A stretch of DNA of 40,794 bases from an uncultured Armatimonadota bacterium (lineage in GTDB: Bacteria; Armatimonadota; Armatimonadia; Armatimonadales; Armatimonadaceae): contig CADCTO010000324.1 of NCBI GenBank assembly GCA_902805585.1, positions 1-40,794 of the forward strand, read 5' to 3'. Of this stretch, positions 17,276 to 24,552 are shown in pieces (the stretch's first letter is position 1; each line of letters opens with the position of its first letter). The notes under the pieces are model-generated. The model was not told the origin of the DNA and made no database searches. It saw only the letters and a list, made by a program, of their open reading frames with translations. Made by a program: the position numbers and the translations under genes.

Positions 17276-18662
17276 GTGCGACCCCCTCGTGCCCCAGCGC
17301 GGCGAGGATCTGTTCCATCGCCAGGGCGCGCGACCCTTTGACCAGCACGGCATCCCCGGCGCGGACCAGGCCGGGCAGCACGGCCATCGCCTCTTCGGTG
17401 CTCGCGAACGCGCGGACGCCGGCGGCGGGATAGCCGGCTTCGCGCGCGGCCTCGCCGAGGCTGTCCGTCAGCGGGCCGATCAGGAAGAGGAGGTCCGGCC
17501 GGGCCTGCGCCACGGTGCGTCCGACTTCGGCGTGGCCCTCGGCGCTGTGCCCGCCTAGCTCCCGCATCTCGCCCAGAACGGCGATGCGCCGGCCGCCGGC
17601 CTGCGGGACCGGCATGTCGCGGAGGGTTTCCAGCGCCCCGATCATCGACGCGGGCGAGGCGTTGTAGGCGTCGGCGAGGAGGACGAGGCCGCCGGGCGTG
17701 TTCACGACTTCCATCCGCAGGGCGGCGGGCGACCAGGTGTTCAGGGCCCGCGCGATCGAGTCCAGCGGGATGCCGAGGTGTGCGCCGACGGCAACGGCGA
17801 ACAGCGCGTTCTGCACGTTGAACCGGCCGGGCGAGGGCACGAACATCTTGCTCCTGCCCCACGGGCTGTCCACGGTGAAACGCCACCCGTTCTCGTGTCG
17901 TGCCAGGCCCGAGGCGAGCACGTCGGCCTTCGCGGCCTCCACGCCGCAGGTGATCGTCTCGCCCGCGTGCCGCGCGCGCAGGCGATCCACGAACGGGTCG
18001 CTCGCGGGCAGGACGGCCAGCCCGTGCGACGGCAGCGCCTGGAGCAGCTCGCCTTTGGCCTCGGCGATGTTTTCGCGCGAGCCCAGGAGTTCGATATGCG
18101 CGGTCCCGACGTTCGTGATCACGCCGACGGTCGGGCGGCCGATGTCGGCCAGGCGCAGGATCTGCCCGTACCCGCGCATCCCCATCTCCAGGACCAGGGC
18201 GGTGTGCCGCTCTTGCAGCCCGAAGATCGTCAGCGGCACGCCGACCTCGTTGTTGAAGTTGGCCTCGTTCTTGTGGACCGAAAACAGGGACGCCAGAACG
18301 TGCGCGACCAATTCCTTGGTCGTCGTCTTGCCGACGCTACCCGTGACCCCCACGACGGGAAGGTCCGGGAAGGTGTCGCGGTAGGCGCGGGCGAGGTCGC
18401 CGTACGCGAACAGCGTATCGACCACGACGACGTGCGGCAGATCGAGTCCGTGCAGCGTGTGGTCTACGAGAAGGGCCGTCGCCCCGCGCTCTTTCGCGAC
18501 GGCGACATAATCGTGGCCGTCGTGGCGTTCGCCGCGCAGGGCGACGAAGAGCGCCCCGGGCCGCAGCGTGCGGGTGTCCGTCGAGACGGACGTGACGACT
18601 TCCTCGCCGGACCCGCCGACCAGGGCGCCGCCCGTGATCTCGGTCACGTCGTCGAGCGTCAT
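17262..18662 (-). CDS. murF: UDP-N-acetylmuramoyl-tripeptide--D-alanyl-D-alanine ligase
   Basis: MurF adds D-Ala-D-Ala to the UDP-MurNAc-tripeptide. It has 466 residues from the ATG at 18662, which overlaps the murE stop as ATGA. The N-terminal domain reads VVTSVSTDTRTLRPGALFVALRGERHDGHDY (in two parts, residues 20-55). The ATP loop is VVGVTGSVGKTTTKELVAHVL near 108. Further blocks are NVGTAHIELLGSRENIAEAK near 180, LLADAYNASPASMIGALETL near 325 and VLGEMRELGGHSAEGHAEVG near 355. The long open frame upstream lies over murE and is not coding. The order murE-murF-mraY is the classical dcw order. Confidence 0.96.
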   Translation of the reverse strand: MTLDDVTEITGGALVGGSGEEVVTSVSTDTRTLRPGALFVALRGERHDGHDYVAVAKERGATALLVDHTLHGLDLPHVVVVDTLFAYGDLARAYRDTFPDLPVVGVTGSVGKTTTKELVAHVLASLFSVHKNEANFNNEVGVPLTIFGLQERHTALVLEMGMRGYGQILRLADIGRPTVGVITNVGTAHIELLGSRENIAEAKGELLQALPSHGLAVLPASDPFVDRLRARHAGETITCGVEAAKADVLASGLARHENGWRFTVDSPWGRSKMFVPSPGRFNVQNALFAVAVGAHLGIPLDSIARALNTWSPAALRMEVVNTPGGLVLLADAYNASPASMIGALETLRDMPVPQAGGRRIAVLGEMRELGGHSAEGHAEVGRTVAQARPDLLFLIGPLTDSLGEAAREAGYPAAGVRAFASTEEAMAVLPGLVRAGDAVLVKGSRALAMEQILAALGHEGVAHVPQ

Positions 18663-20161
18663 CCGGAGCAACGGCGGATCTCCTCGGTCGCGACCTGCAC
18701 GTCGTCGAACGGCAGCGTCCGGTCGCCGATTATCTGGTAGTTCTCGTGCCCCTTGCCCGCGATGACGACGGTATCGCCCGGGCGGGCCTGGCGCACGGCG
18801 AGCGCGATGGCGGCGCGCCGGTCCGCCTCGCGGACCACCCGCGCGCCCGCTCCGTCCATGCCGGTCAGGATCTCGTCGATGATGGACTCGGGCGCTTCGC
18901 GGCGAGGGTTGTCGGACGTGACGACGGCGACGTCGGCCAGGCGCAGGGCGATGTCCCCCATCTTCGGACGCTTCGTGCGGTCGCGGTCGCCGCCGCAGCC
19001 GAAGACGGCCAGCAGGCGCCCTTTCGTGAGCGGGCGCGCCGACCGCAGTACGTTCTCCAGCCCGTCCGGCGTGTGCGCGTAGTCCACGATCACCGCGAAA
19101 TCCTGGTCCGCTTTCACCGGCTGGAACCGGCCGGGAACGGGCGGGCAGGCGGCAAGTCCTTGCGCGATCACGTCGGCCGTAAGCCCGCGCGCCACGCCGT
19201 AGCCGACGGCCGCGAGGGCGTTCTGGACGTTGAATGCCCCGCCGAAAGCCAGGCATACCGGCACGTCCCCGGCCGGCGTCGCGGCCACGAAATCCACGAA
19301 GTCCACACCCAGGGTCGCGCCCGGGGTGCGGATGTCCGCATCGTGCCGCCCGTCCGCGGCGTACGTCAGCGTCCGCGCCGCGCGCGTCGCGCGTCCGTAG
19401 TAGCGCCCCGCCGCGTCCTCGGCGTTGAGCACGGCCACGAAGTCTTTGCCCGCCGCCCGCGCCACGTCCGCGTACTCCGTGAACAGCCGCGCTTTGGCGT
19501 CGCGGTACGCCTCCATCGTGCCGTGGTAGTCGAGGTGGTCCTGAGTCAGGTTGGTGAACACGGCCACGTCGAACGCGCAGCCGTCCGTGCGGCCCTGGGC
19601 GAGTGCGTGCGAGGCGACCTCCATCGCCGCCGAACCGACGCCTTCCCGGCGCATCTGCGCGAAGAGCGCCTGGAGGTCCGGCGCTTCGGGCGTCGTCCGC
19701 TCGCCGGGCAGTTCGCGGCCCGCGATCGTCGCGCCGAGGGTACCGATCACCCCGGTCGTGTCGCCCGCCGCCCGGGCGACGGCGTCGATCATCCGCGCGG
19801 TCGTCGTTTTCCCGTTCGTGCCGGTCACCCCGGCCAGGTACAGTCGGTGGGTCGGGTCTCCGAAAAACCGGCAGGCGAGCGGCGCCATCGCGGCGCGCGC
19901 CTCGGGGACCACGAGGCGCGGGATCGGGAGGGCCGCGAACCGGTCCGCGCGGTCCGCCTGCACCAGGACGGCGGCGGCGCCCGCGGCGACGGCGGCCGGG
20001 ATGAAGTCGTGGCCGTCGTGCCGCTCGCCCGGTACCGCCAGGAACAGAAACCCGGGGCGCACCTGTCGGGAATCGTAGGCGAGGCCGGATAGCAGAACGT
20101 CGGCGGAACCGCCGACGACATGTGCTCCCTCTACCCCACTTGTCAGTTCCCGCAGATTCAT
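18659..20161 (-). CDS. murE: UDP-MurNAc-tripeptide synthetase MurE, meso-DAP type
   Basis: MurE adds the third stem-peptide residue. It has 500 residues. It shows SGLAYDSRQVRPGFLFLAVPG near 24, the ATP loop LAGVTGTNGKTTTARMIDAV near 105, FTNLTQDHLDYHGTMEAYRDAK near 200, and VVTSDNPRREAPESIIDEIL with the DNPR motif at residue 417. DNPR is known to mark enzymes that add meso-diaminopimelate rather than lysine, so the wall is predicted to be of the meso-DAP type. The start overlaps the ftsI stop as ATGA, and its own stop overlaps murF. Annotated start, length and domain order are normal. Confidence 0.97.
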   Translation of the reverse strand: MNLRELTSGVEGAHVVGGSADVLLSGLAYDSRQVRPGFLFLAVPGERHDGHDFIPAAVAAGAAAVLVQADRADRFAALPIPRLVVPEARAAMAPLACRFFGDPTHRLYLAGVTGTNGKTTTARMIDAVARAAGDTTGVIGTLGATIAGRELPGERTTPEAPDLQALFAQMRREGVGSAAMEVASHALAQGRTDGCAFDVAVFTNLTQDHLDYHGTMEAYRDAKARLFTEYADVARAAGKDFVAVLNAEDAAGRYYGRATRAARTLTYAADGRHDADIRTPGATLGVDFVDFVAATPAGDVPVCLAFGGAFNVQNALAAVGYGVARGLTADVIAQGLAACPPVPGRFQPVKADQDFAVIVDYAHTPDGLENVLRSARPLTKGRLLAVFGCGGDRDRTKRPKMGDIALRLADVAVVTSDNPRREAPESIIDEILTGMDGAGARVVREADRRAAIALAVRQARPGDTVVIAGKGHENYQIIGDRTLPFDDVQVATEEIRRCSG

Positions 20162-22146
20162 GACGCGCCCGTCCCCCCGTAAGCGTTTTCGTTATAACAT
20201 ATGGCTTCGGCCCCGTAAAGTGACCAGGGTCTCACCCGCCTGCCCCCCTGATCCACTCCGGGGACGGGGGGACGGGGCGTCAGGAGGGCGTCCAGGATCG
20301 GCCGGGTGCCGCGGCGCCCGCGCCGCCGCGGCGCTTTGCCCGGCACGTCCGCCTTGTCACCGGGGACGCGGCGCCCGAGGAGCGCCTTTTCCAGGATCCG
20401 TTTGAAGACGGGGCCGGCGACGACGCCGCCGTAGTAGGGCCCCTGGGGAGCGGTGACGGACACCAGCACCACAAACTTCGGGTCCTTCATCGGGGCCATG
20501 CCCACGAACGAGGCGACATATTTACCGCCCACGTAGCGCCCGCCGCGCGCGATCTGGGCCGTGCCGGTCTTGCCGCCCGCCGTGTAGGCCTCCATCTGCG
20601 CCGCCTTGCCGGTCCCGTCGTCCACGACCGACTGGAGCATGCGGCGCATCTCGCGGGCCGCTTCGGCCGAGACGACGCGCCGGCCCGGCTCAGACGCCGC
20701 CGGCCGGAGCACTCCCCCTTCGCCGTTCCTGACCCCCCGGACGATGCGCGGGCGCATCCAGACGCCGTCGTTGGCGATGGCCGCGTACGCGGCGGCGAGC
20801 TGGAGCGGCGTCACCGAGATACCCTGTCCGAAGGCGACGTTCGACAGCTGGATGTCGGACCACTTGTCCGGCTTGCTGAGCAGGCCCCGGCTTTCGCCCG
20901 CCAGCCCCGAACCGGTGCGCTCGCCGAAGCCGAACGCCCGCTCGTATTCCCACAGCCGCTCCTTGCCCAGCCGGAACGCGCAGTCGGCGGTGGCGATGTT
21001 GCACGAGTTCTTGATCACGTCCAGCAAGCTCTCGCGGCCGTGGCTGGTGCCGTGGGCGCAGTGGATCGTGCGCCGCCCGATGCCGCGGGCCCCCGAACAA
21101 TAGAAGTACGTGTCCGGCGACACTTTGCCCTCTTCGAGCGCGGCGGCGACCGTGATGACCTTGAGCGTGGAGCCGGGTTCGAACGGGGCGGTCACCGCGA
21201 TGTTCGTCCGCGCGGCGGCCGTGGAGTCTTTCCGGCGGTTGATGTCGTAGGTCGGGTAGTTCGCCAGGGCGAGGATGTCTCCGGTCCGGGGGTCGAGCAC
21301 GACCACCGTGGCGGACTCGGCTTTGGACGTTTCGTAGGCCACCTTGAGCGCTTCCTGGGCCTCGTGCTGCACGTCGGCGTCCAGGGTCAGGACGACGTCC
21401 TTACCGGGCAGCGCCCCCTCATGACGGCGGACGGTGCCGGGGATGGGACGGTTCTGGGGGTCGAATTCGGCCTCCAGAACCCCCGGGATCCCCCGCAGCT
21501 CCGCGTCCAGCGTCTTCTCCAGCCCGTCCAGGCCCCGGCCGTCGAGGTCGGTGAAACCCAGCACGTGGGCGGCCAGTGCCCCGTTCACGGCCGCGCGCCG
21601 GCTCTCCGGGAGGACCCCCACCCCGGGCAGGCTCGCCGCCTGGATCTTCTGGGCGAGCGGCCAGTCCACCTGCCGCCGGACATCGACCGCCGGGAACCGG
21701 CCGTCGGCGCGGCGTTTCGCAACCTTCAGCGCCAGGGTCGCCACGTCGAGATCGGGGAAGAAACCGGCCAGCCCGTCCAGCGCCCGGACGCGCCGCGCCT
21801 CGGGCGTGTCGCCCTCCACGGCCTTGGAGGAAGCCACGTACCACAGGTTGGGGTCGAGCACGATGACGCCGGCGCGCTCGTTGCCCACGAGCAGCGTGCC
21901 GTCACGATCCAGCAGCAGGCCGCGCCGCGCCGGCAGCACGTGGCGGCGGCGGCGCAGCTCCGCCGCGATCTGCTTGAACTCCTCGTGCTGGAACACCTGG
22001 AGGTAGACGAGCCGGCCCGCCAGCGCGAGGTAGAGCAGGGTGACGATACCGAACACCCAGACGATATGGGGGGGAAGTGCGTTTCCCGTGCTCCGGACGC
22101 GGGCGTTCCTGCCGCGTCCGGAGCGCGATGTAGTTCCGGCTGCCAT
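20158..22146 (-). CDS. ftsI: Division transpeptidase FtsI (class B PBP)
   Basis: FtsI crosslinks septal peptidoglycan. The protein has 662 residues. One membrane helix (IVWVFGIVTLLYLALAGRLVYLQVF, here split, about 28-52) is followed by the pedestal domain with RRGLLLDRDGTLL near 75, then the transpeptidase domain with PGSTLK (catalytic S326), NSCN near 380 and GGKTGTAQ (K526). No PASTA domains follow. The last 75 residues are Arg/Pro/Gly-rich, lie in C/G-rich repetitive DNA (about 20200-20290) and look unlike any FtsI domain; they may be a repeat-derived extension. GGGAGAG stands before the ATG. Its stop overlaps murE. The gene follows an ftsL-like gene by 18 bases, as expected for the FtsL-FtsI pair. 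Confidence 0.94.
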   Translation of the reverse strand: MAAGTTSRSGRGRNARVRSTGNALPPHIVWVFGIVTLLYLALAGRLVYLQVFQHEEFKQIAAELRRRRHVLPARRGLLLDRDGTLLVGNERAGVIVLDPNLWYVASSKAVEGDTPEARRVRALDGLAGFFPDLDVATLALKVAKRRADGRFPAVDVRRQVDWPLAQKIQAASLPGVGVLPESRRAAVNGALAAHVLGFTDLDGRGLDGLEKTLDAELRGIPGVLEAEFDPQNRPIPGTVRRHEGALPGKDVVLTLDADVQHEAQEALKVAYETSKAESATVVVLDPRTGDILALANYPTYDINRRKDSTAAARTNIAVTAPFEPGSTLKVITVAAALEEGKVSPDTYFYCSGARGIGRRTIHCAHGTSHGRESLLDVIKNSCNIATADCAFRLGKERLWEYERAFGFGERTGSGLAGESRGLLSKPDKWSDIQLSNVAFGQGISVTPLQLAAAYAAIANDGVWMRPRIVRGVRNGEGGVLRPAASEPGRRVVSAEAAREMRRMLQSVVDDGTGKAAQMEAYTAGGKTGTAQIARGGRYVGGKYVASFVGMAPMKDPKFVVLVSVTAPQGPYYGGVVAGPVFKRILEKALLGRRVPGDKADVPGKAPRRRGRRGTRPILDALLTPRPPVPGVDQGGRRVRPWSLYGAEAICYNENAYGGTGAS

Positions 22147-22164
22147 GCCGCTCTCCCGTCCGTG

Positions 22165-22677
22165 TTACGGATTGTTCTGCGCGACCGCTTGAGCCGGGGC
22201 GTCCGCCGGCAACACCCGGGCGGATTCCGGCGGGGCCACGACCATCCCCATCGCCTGGGCGCGGCGCGCCACGGCCTCGGGCTGCTTCAGGCGGCTCAGC
22301 TCGGCCCGCAGCGCCTCTTCTTCCAGTTCCGTCCGGCGCAGATCGCGCCGCAGCACCGAAAGCTCGAACCCGGTCGCCGTGACGCGCGCATACGCGGCGA
22401 CGTAACCGCAGAGCAGGGTCACCAGGAACGTACCGAGCAGGACGGCGGCGGTCATGGGGCTGCGCCAGGTCAACGCCTGCACCGCGCGGGCGAGCCGCGA
22501 CTTGCGCCGGGTCGTCCGGACGACCCGGCGGGCGGGTTTGCCGTGCGGCCGTGGAGCCTTGACCGCCGCCGACGGCGCGGCGACGGCGGCGGCGGGCAGC
22601 GGGCGCGGGGCGACCCATTGGCGTGTGTCCGGCACCCGGGTGACCGTTACCGTCTGTGTCCTCTCCGCAGTCAGCAT
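22165..22677 (-). CDS. ftsL: FtsL-like division protein
   Basis: The protein has 170 residues from the ATG at 22677, which has GGAGGAGGGA just upstream; a GTG six codons earlier lies before that signal and is less likely. A basic, Ala/Pro-rich cytoplasmic part of about 75 residues is followed by one membrane helix (MTAAVLLGTFLVTLLCGYVAAY) and a coiled coil (LSVLRRDLRRTELEEEALRAELSRLKQ). A short tail with the FtsL-like block PEAVARRAQAMGMVVAPPE comes next. Bitopic topology, coiled coil and position between rsmH and ftsI are the FtsL hallmarks; sequence conservation in this family is always low. The protein would pair with an FtsB/DivIC partner and activate FtsWI. Confidence 0.82.
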   Translation of the reverse strand: MLTAERTQTVTVTRVPDTRQWVAPRPLPAAAVAAPSAAVKAPRPHGKPARRVVRTTRRKSRLARAVQALTWRSPMTAAVLLGTFLVTLLCGYVAAYARVTATGFELSVLRRDLRRTELEEEALRAELSRLKQPEAVARRAQAMGMVVAPPESARVLPADAPAQAVAQNNP

Positions 22678-22700
22678 CGCTCTTCCCTCCTCCACCCGTG

Positions 22701-22786
22701 CAGTTGAGAGTCGAGGGTCGAGGAGTGAGAGGCAGAGGGGGATGGCTCTTCCCCTCTCTCGACTCTCGGCCCTCGACTCTCAACTG
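22701..22786. repeat. Inverted repeat between rsmH and ftsL
   Basis: A 17-base arm (CAGTTGAGAGTCGAGGG, 22701-22717) is perfectly complementary to 22770-22786; the inner part is purine-rich on the left and pyrimidine-rich on the right and pairs imperfectly. It fills the rsmH-ftsL gap. With no T run, read-through of the operon is expected. It may be a palindromic mobile repeat or a processing site. Confidence 0.7.
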
Positions 22787-22790
22787 TTTC

Positions 22791-23732
22791 TTAACGCCGC
22801 TCGGCGGCCCGCAGGCGCGCGCTCCGCGCCCTCGGGTTCGCGCGCACCTCTTCGGCCGACGGCACGACCGGCTTCTTCGTCAACACGTTCAGGACCGGCT
22901 CCGGCGGCGGCGCGAGGTCCGGCAGGTCGGTCCCGATCCGCTTGCCCGACAGCGCCGCCAGCGTCTGCTTGGCGATGCGGTCCTCCAGCGAATGGTAGGC
23001 GATCACCACCAGCCGCCCCCCGGGCGCCAGCAGGCGCGCCGCCTGCGGGAGGACGGCCTCCAGGACCTCCAGCTCGCGGTTCACCGCGATGCGCAGCGCC
23101 TGGAACGTCCGCGTCGCCGGATGGATCTCCCCGGGCCGCGTCCGCAGCGGCATCGCCCCGCGCACGGCGTCCACCAGGTCTTCGGTGGTCGCCAGCGGTT
23201 TCTCCGCCCGCCGCCGCACGATCTCGGACGCGATCCGGCGCGCGCGCGGCTCCTCGCCAAATTCAAAAAGGAGGCGGGCGATCGCCTCCTCACTCAGCCG
23301 GTTCAGCAGGCCCGCCGCGGTCTCGGCGCCGCCCGCGGGGTCCATCCGCATGTCCAGCGGCCCTTTATAACGGAAGGCGAAGCCCCGCTCCGCCGTATCC
23401 AACTGGTGCGACGAGACGCCCAGGTCGAGCAAAATACCGTCCACGGAACCGACGCCCTCCGCGGACAGCGCCCGCTCCAGGTCGCCGAAATTCGCGCGCA
23501 CCAGCCGCACCCCGACCCGGCCCGCCAGGTCGTCCATCGCCGTTCGCGCCGCCTGGAGCGCGTCCGGGTCCTGATCCAGCCCGACCAGCTCCCCCCCCGG
23601 CGCCAGACGCTCGGCGATCGCCCGGGCGTGGCCGCCGCCGCCCAGGGTGGCGTCCACCACGCGCCCCCCCGGGCGGGGCGCCAGATACTCCAGGACTTCG
23701 GCGAGCAGGACCGGCGTATGGTACGTGCTCAT
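22791..23732 (-). CDS. rsmH: 16S rRNA (cytosine(1402)-N(4))-methyltransferase RsmH
   Basis: RsmH (MraW) methylates N4 of C1402 in the decoding centre of 16S rRNA using S-adenosylmethionine. It has 313 residues, the usual length. The start TYHTPVLLAEVLEYLAPRPG leads to the SAM-binding block VVDATLGGGGHARAIAERL near 25 and LVGLDQDPDALQAAR near 48. VDGILLDLGVSSHQLDTAERGFAF lies near 100, and the C-terminal VVIAYHSLEDRIAK with RSARLRAAERR at the end. It follows mraZ, the canonical order. The ribosome-binding site is weak and a hairpin lies just upstream. Confidence 0.97.
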   Translation of the reverse strand: MSTYHTPVLLAEVLEYLAPRPGGRVVDATLGGGGHARAIAERLAPGGELVGLDQDPDALQAARTAMDDLAGRVGVRLVRANFGDLERALSAEGVGSVDGILLDLGVSSHQLDTAERGFAFRYKGPLDMRMDPAGGAETAAGLLNRLSEEAIARLLFEFGEEPRARRIASEIVRRRAEKPLATTEDLVDAVRGAMPLRTRPGEIHPATRTFQALRIAVNRELEVLEAVLPQAARLLAPGGRLVVIAYHSLEDRIAKQTLAALSGKRIGTDLPDLAPPPEPVLNVLTKKPVVPSAEEVRANPRARSARLRAAERR

Positions 23733-23748
23733 CGCCTGTCATCTGCGA

Positions 23749-23774
23749 TAGGGGCGGCGCCTGCGCCGCCCCTA
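23749..23774. repeat. Perfect hairpin spanning the mraZ stop codon
   Basis: TAGGGGCGGCGC (23749-23760) is exactly complementary to 23763-23774, with a 2-base spacer. The mraZ stop codon TAG is part of the stem. It lacks a T tract. The whole 26-base palindrome lies in the 39-base mraZ-rsmH gap and might tune rsmH translation or be a dispersed repeat. Confidence 0.7.
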
Positions 23775-24203
23775 CTTGCCCAGCCCCGTCTCGAACGCGG
23801 ATTCCGCGATGTCTTCGTCCGACAAGCTTGCATTAAAAGCATCCCAACCGGGCTTGCTCCACACCTCGATCTTGTTGCCGGCGCCCACGATGGCGACCTC
23901 GTCGCCGATCCCGGCGAACTCGCGCAGGTTGCTCGGGATGGCGACACGCCCCTGGTTGTCCACCTGCGTCTCCAGCGCCCCGCCGGAGAACCAGCGCTGC
24001 AGGCGGATCGTGTGCTTGTCCAGCGCGGGCTGGGACAGCAGGTGCTTCTCCATCGTCTCGAAATCGTCCTCGCGGTAGACAAAGAGGCAGTGGTTCAGGC
24101 CCTTGGTGATGACGAAGGTCGTGCCCAGTTCGTTGCGAAAACGCAACGGAATGATCACCCTCCCCTTGTCATCCACGGAATGGTAGTGTTCCCCCCGGAA
24201 CAT
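23772..24203 (-). CDS. mraZ: Transcriptional regulator MraZ
   Basis: MraZ is the DNA-binding regulator of the dcw operon. It has 143 residues with two AbrB-like swapped-hairpin repeats: HSVDDKGRVIIPLRFRNEL near residue 8 and TQVDNQGRVAIPSNLREFAG near 80. The start at 24203 is chosen because GGAGG lies seven bases before it and MFRGEHYHSVDDKGR matches the family N-terminus; the upstream extension of the frame covers the promoter. It is the first gene of the operon. In E. coli MraZ binds TGG-type direct repeats at its own promoter, and such boxes are present here, so autoregulation is likely. Confidence 0.97.
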   Translation of the reverse strand: MFRGEHYHSVDDKGRVIIPLRFRNELGTTFVITKGLNHCLFVYREDDFETMEKHLLSQPALDKHTIRLQRWFSGGALETQVDNQGRVAIPSNLREFAGIGDEVAIVGAGNKIEVWSKPGWDAFNASLSDEDIAESAFETGLGK

Positions 24204-24211
24204 CCATCGGC

Positions 24212-24237
24212 CTCCACTGAGTCTCCATTTGCCACCA
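24212..24237 (-). promoter_or_regulatory. Putative MraZ operator: TGG direct repeats
   Basis: On the minus strand three boxes TGGTG, TGGAG and TGGAG begin at 10- and 11-base intervals between the -10 box and the mraZ start. MraZ is known to bind TGGGN-type repeats with about 5-base spacers. The last box overlaps the GGAGG ribosome-binding site. Confidence 0.6.
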
Positions 24238-24245
24238 CCGGCACA

Positions 24246-24274
24246 ATTGTAGGTTATCAAGAAGGCGATGTCAA
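24246..24274 (-). promoter_or_regulatory. Sigma-70 type promoter of the dcw operon
   Basis: TTGACA (24269-24274) and TACAAT (24246-24251) are separated by exactly 17 bases on the minus strand. Upstream is an A/T-rich stretch (TTATTTTTCGGC, then ATTTTTGCC) like an UP element. The start of transcription would fall near 24239, about 36 bases before the mraZ ATG. Confidence 0.85.
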
Positions 24275-24393
24275 CCCTCGCAGGCAAAAATGCCGAAAAA
24301 TAAGCGGCCGGAGATACTGTATATGCCTCAACAAGCAGGAATAAGGGCTATATGTTGTGTTTTGTTCGCCCCAAGTGTTTGCCCCGCGCGGGT

Positions 24394-24422
24394 TTGACAG
24401 GCGCGTTCCCGGTCGCTATACT
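24394..24422 (+). promoter_or_regulatory. Sigma-70 type promoter of the ROK kinase gene
   Basis: TTGACA (24394-24399) and TATACT (24417-24422) are 17 bases apart. This predicts a leader of about 124 bases before the GTG start, unusually long for this window. Confidence 0.82.
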
Positions 24423-24448
24423 GGAAGCCGATTGCGCGGCGGCAACCA

Positions 24449-24473
24449 CCACCGGTCACCACTTGCCACCACC
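24449..24473. promoter_or_regulatory. Three CCAC(C/T) boxes at 10-base intervals, possible second MraZ site
   Basis: CCACC, CCACT and CCACC start at 24449, 24459 and 24469. On the minus strand these read as TGG boxes with a 10-base period. The 12-base string TTGCCACCACCG occurs both here (24463-24474) and at the mraZ operator (24229-24240). The site is about 20-45 bases inside the ROK transcript. Confidence 0.45.
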
Positions 24474-24480
24474 GATGGCA

Positions 24481-24540
24481 GCTCCTGCGGAGCGTTTCAT
24501 CTTGTGGGGGGCTGTGGGGGGGCGGGTGGAGGCCGGAGGG
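24481..24540 (+). other. Leader of the ROK gene with small hairpin and G runs
   Basis: The 5' leader holds a perfect small stem (GCTCC-TGC-GGAGC, 24481-24493). It is followed by runs of 6, 7, 3 and 3 guanines (24506-24540) that could form a G-quadruplex directly before the ribosome-binding site. I see no known riboswitch class. Confidence 0.4.
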
Positions 24541-24552
24541 AGGAGCAGAAAC

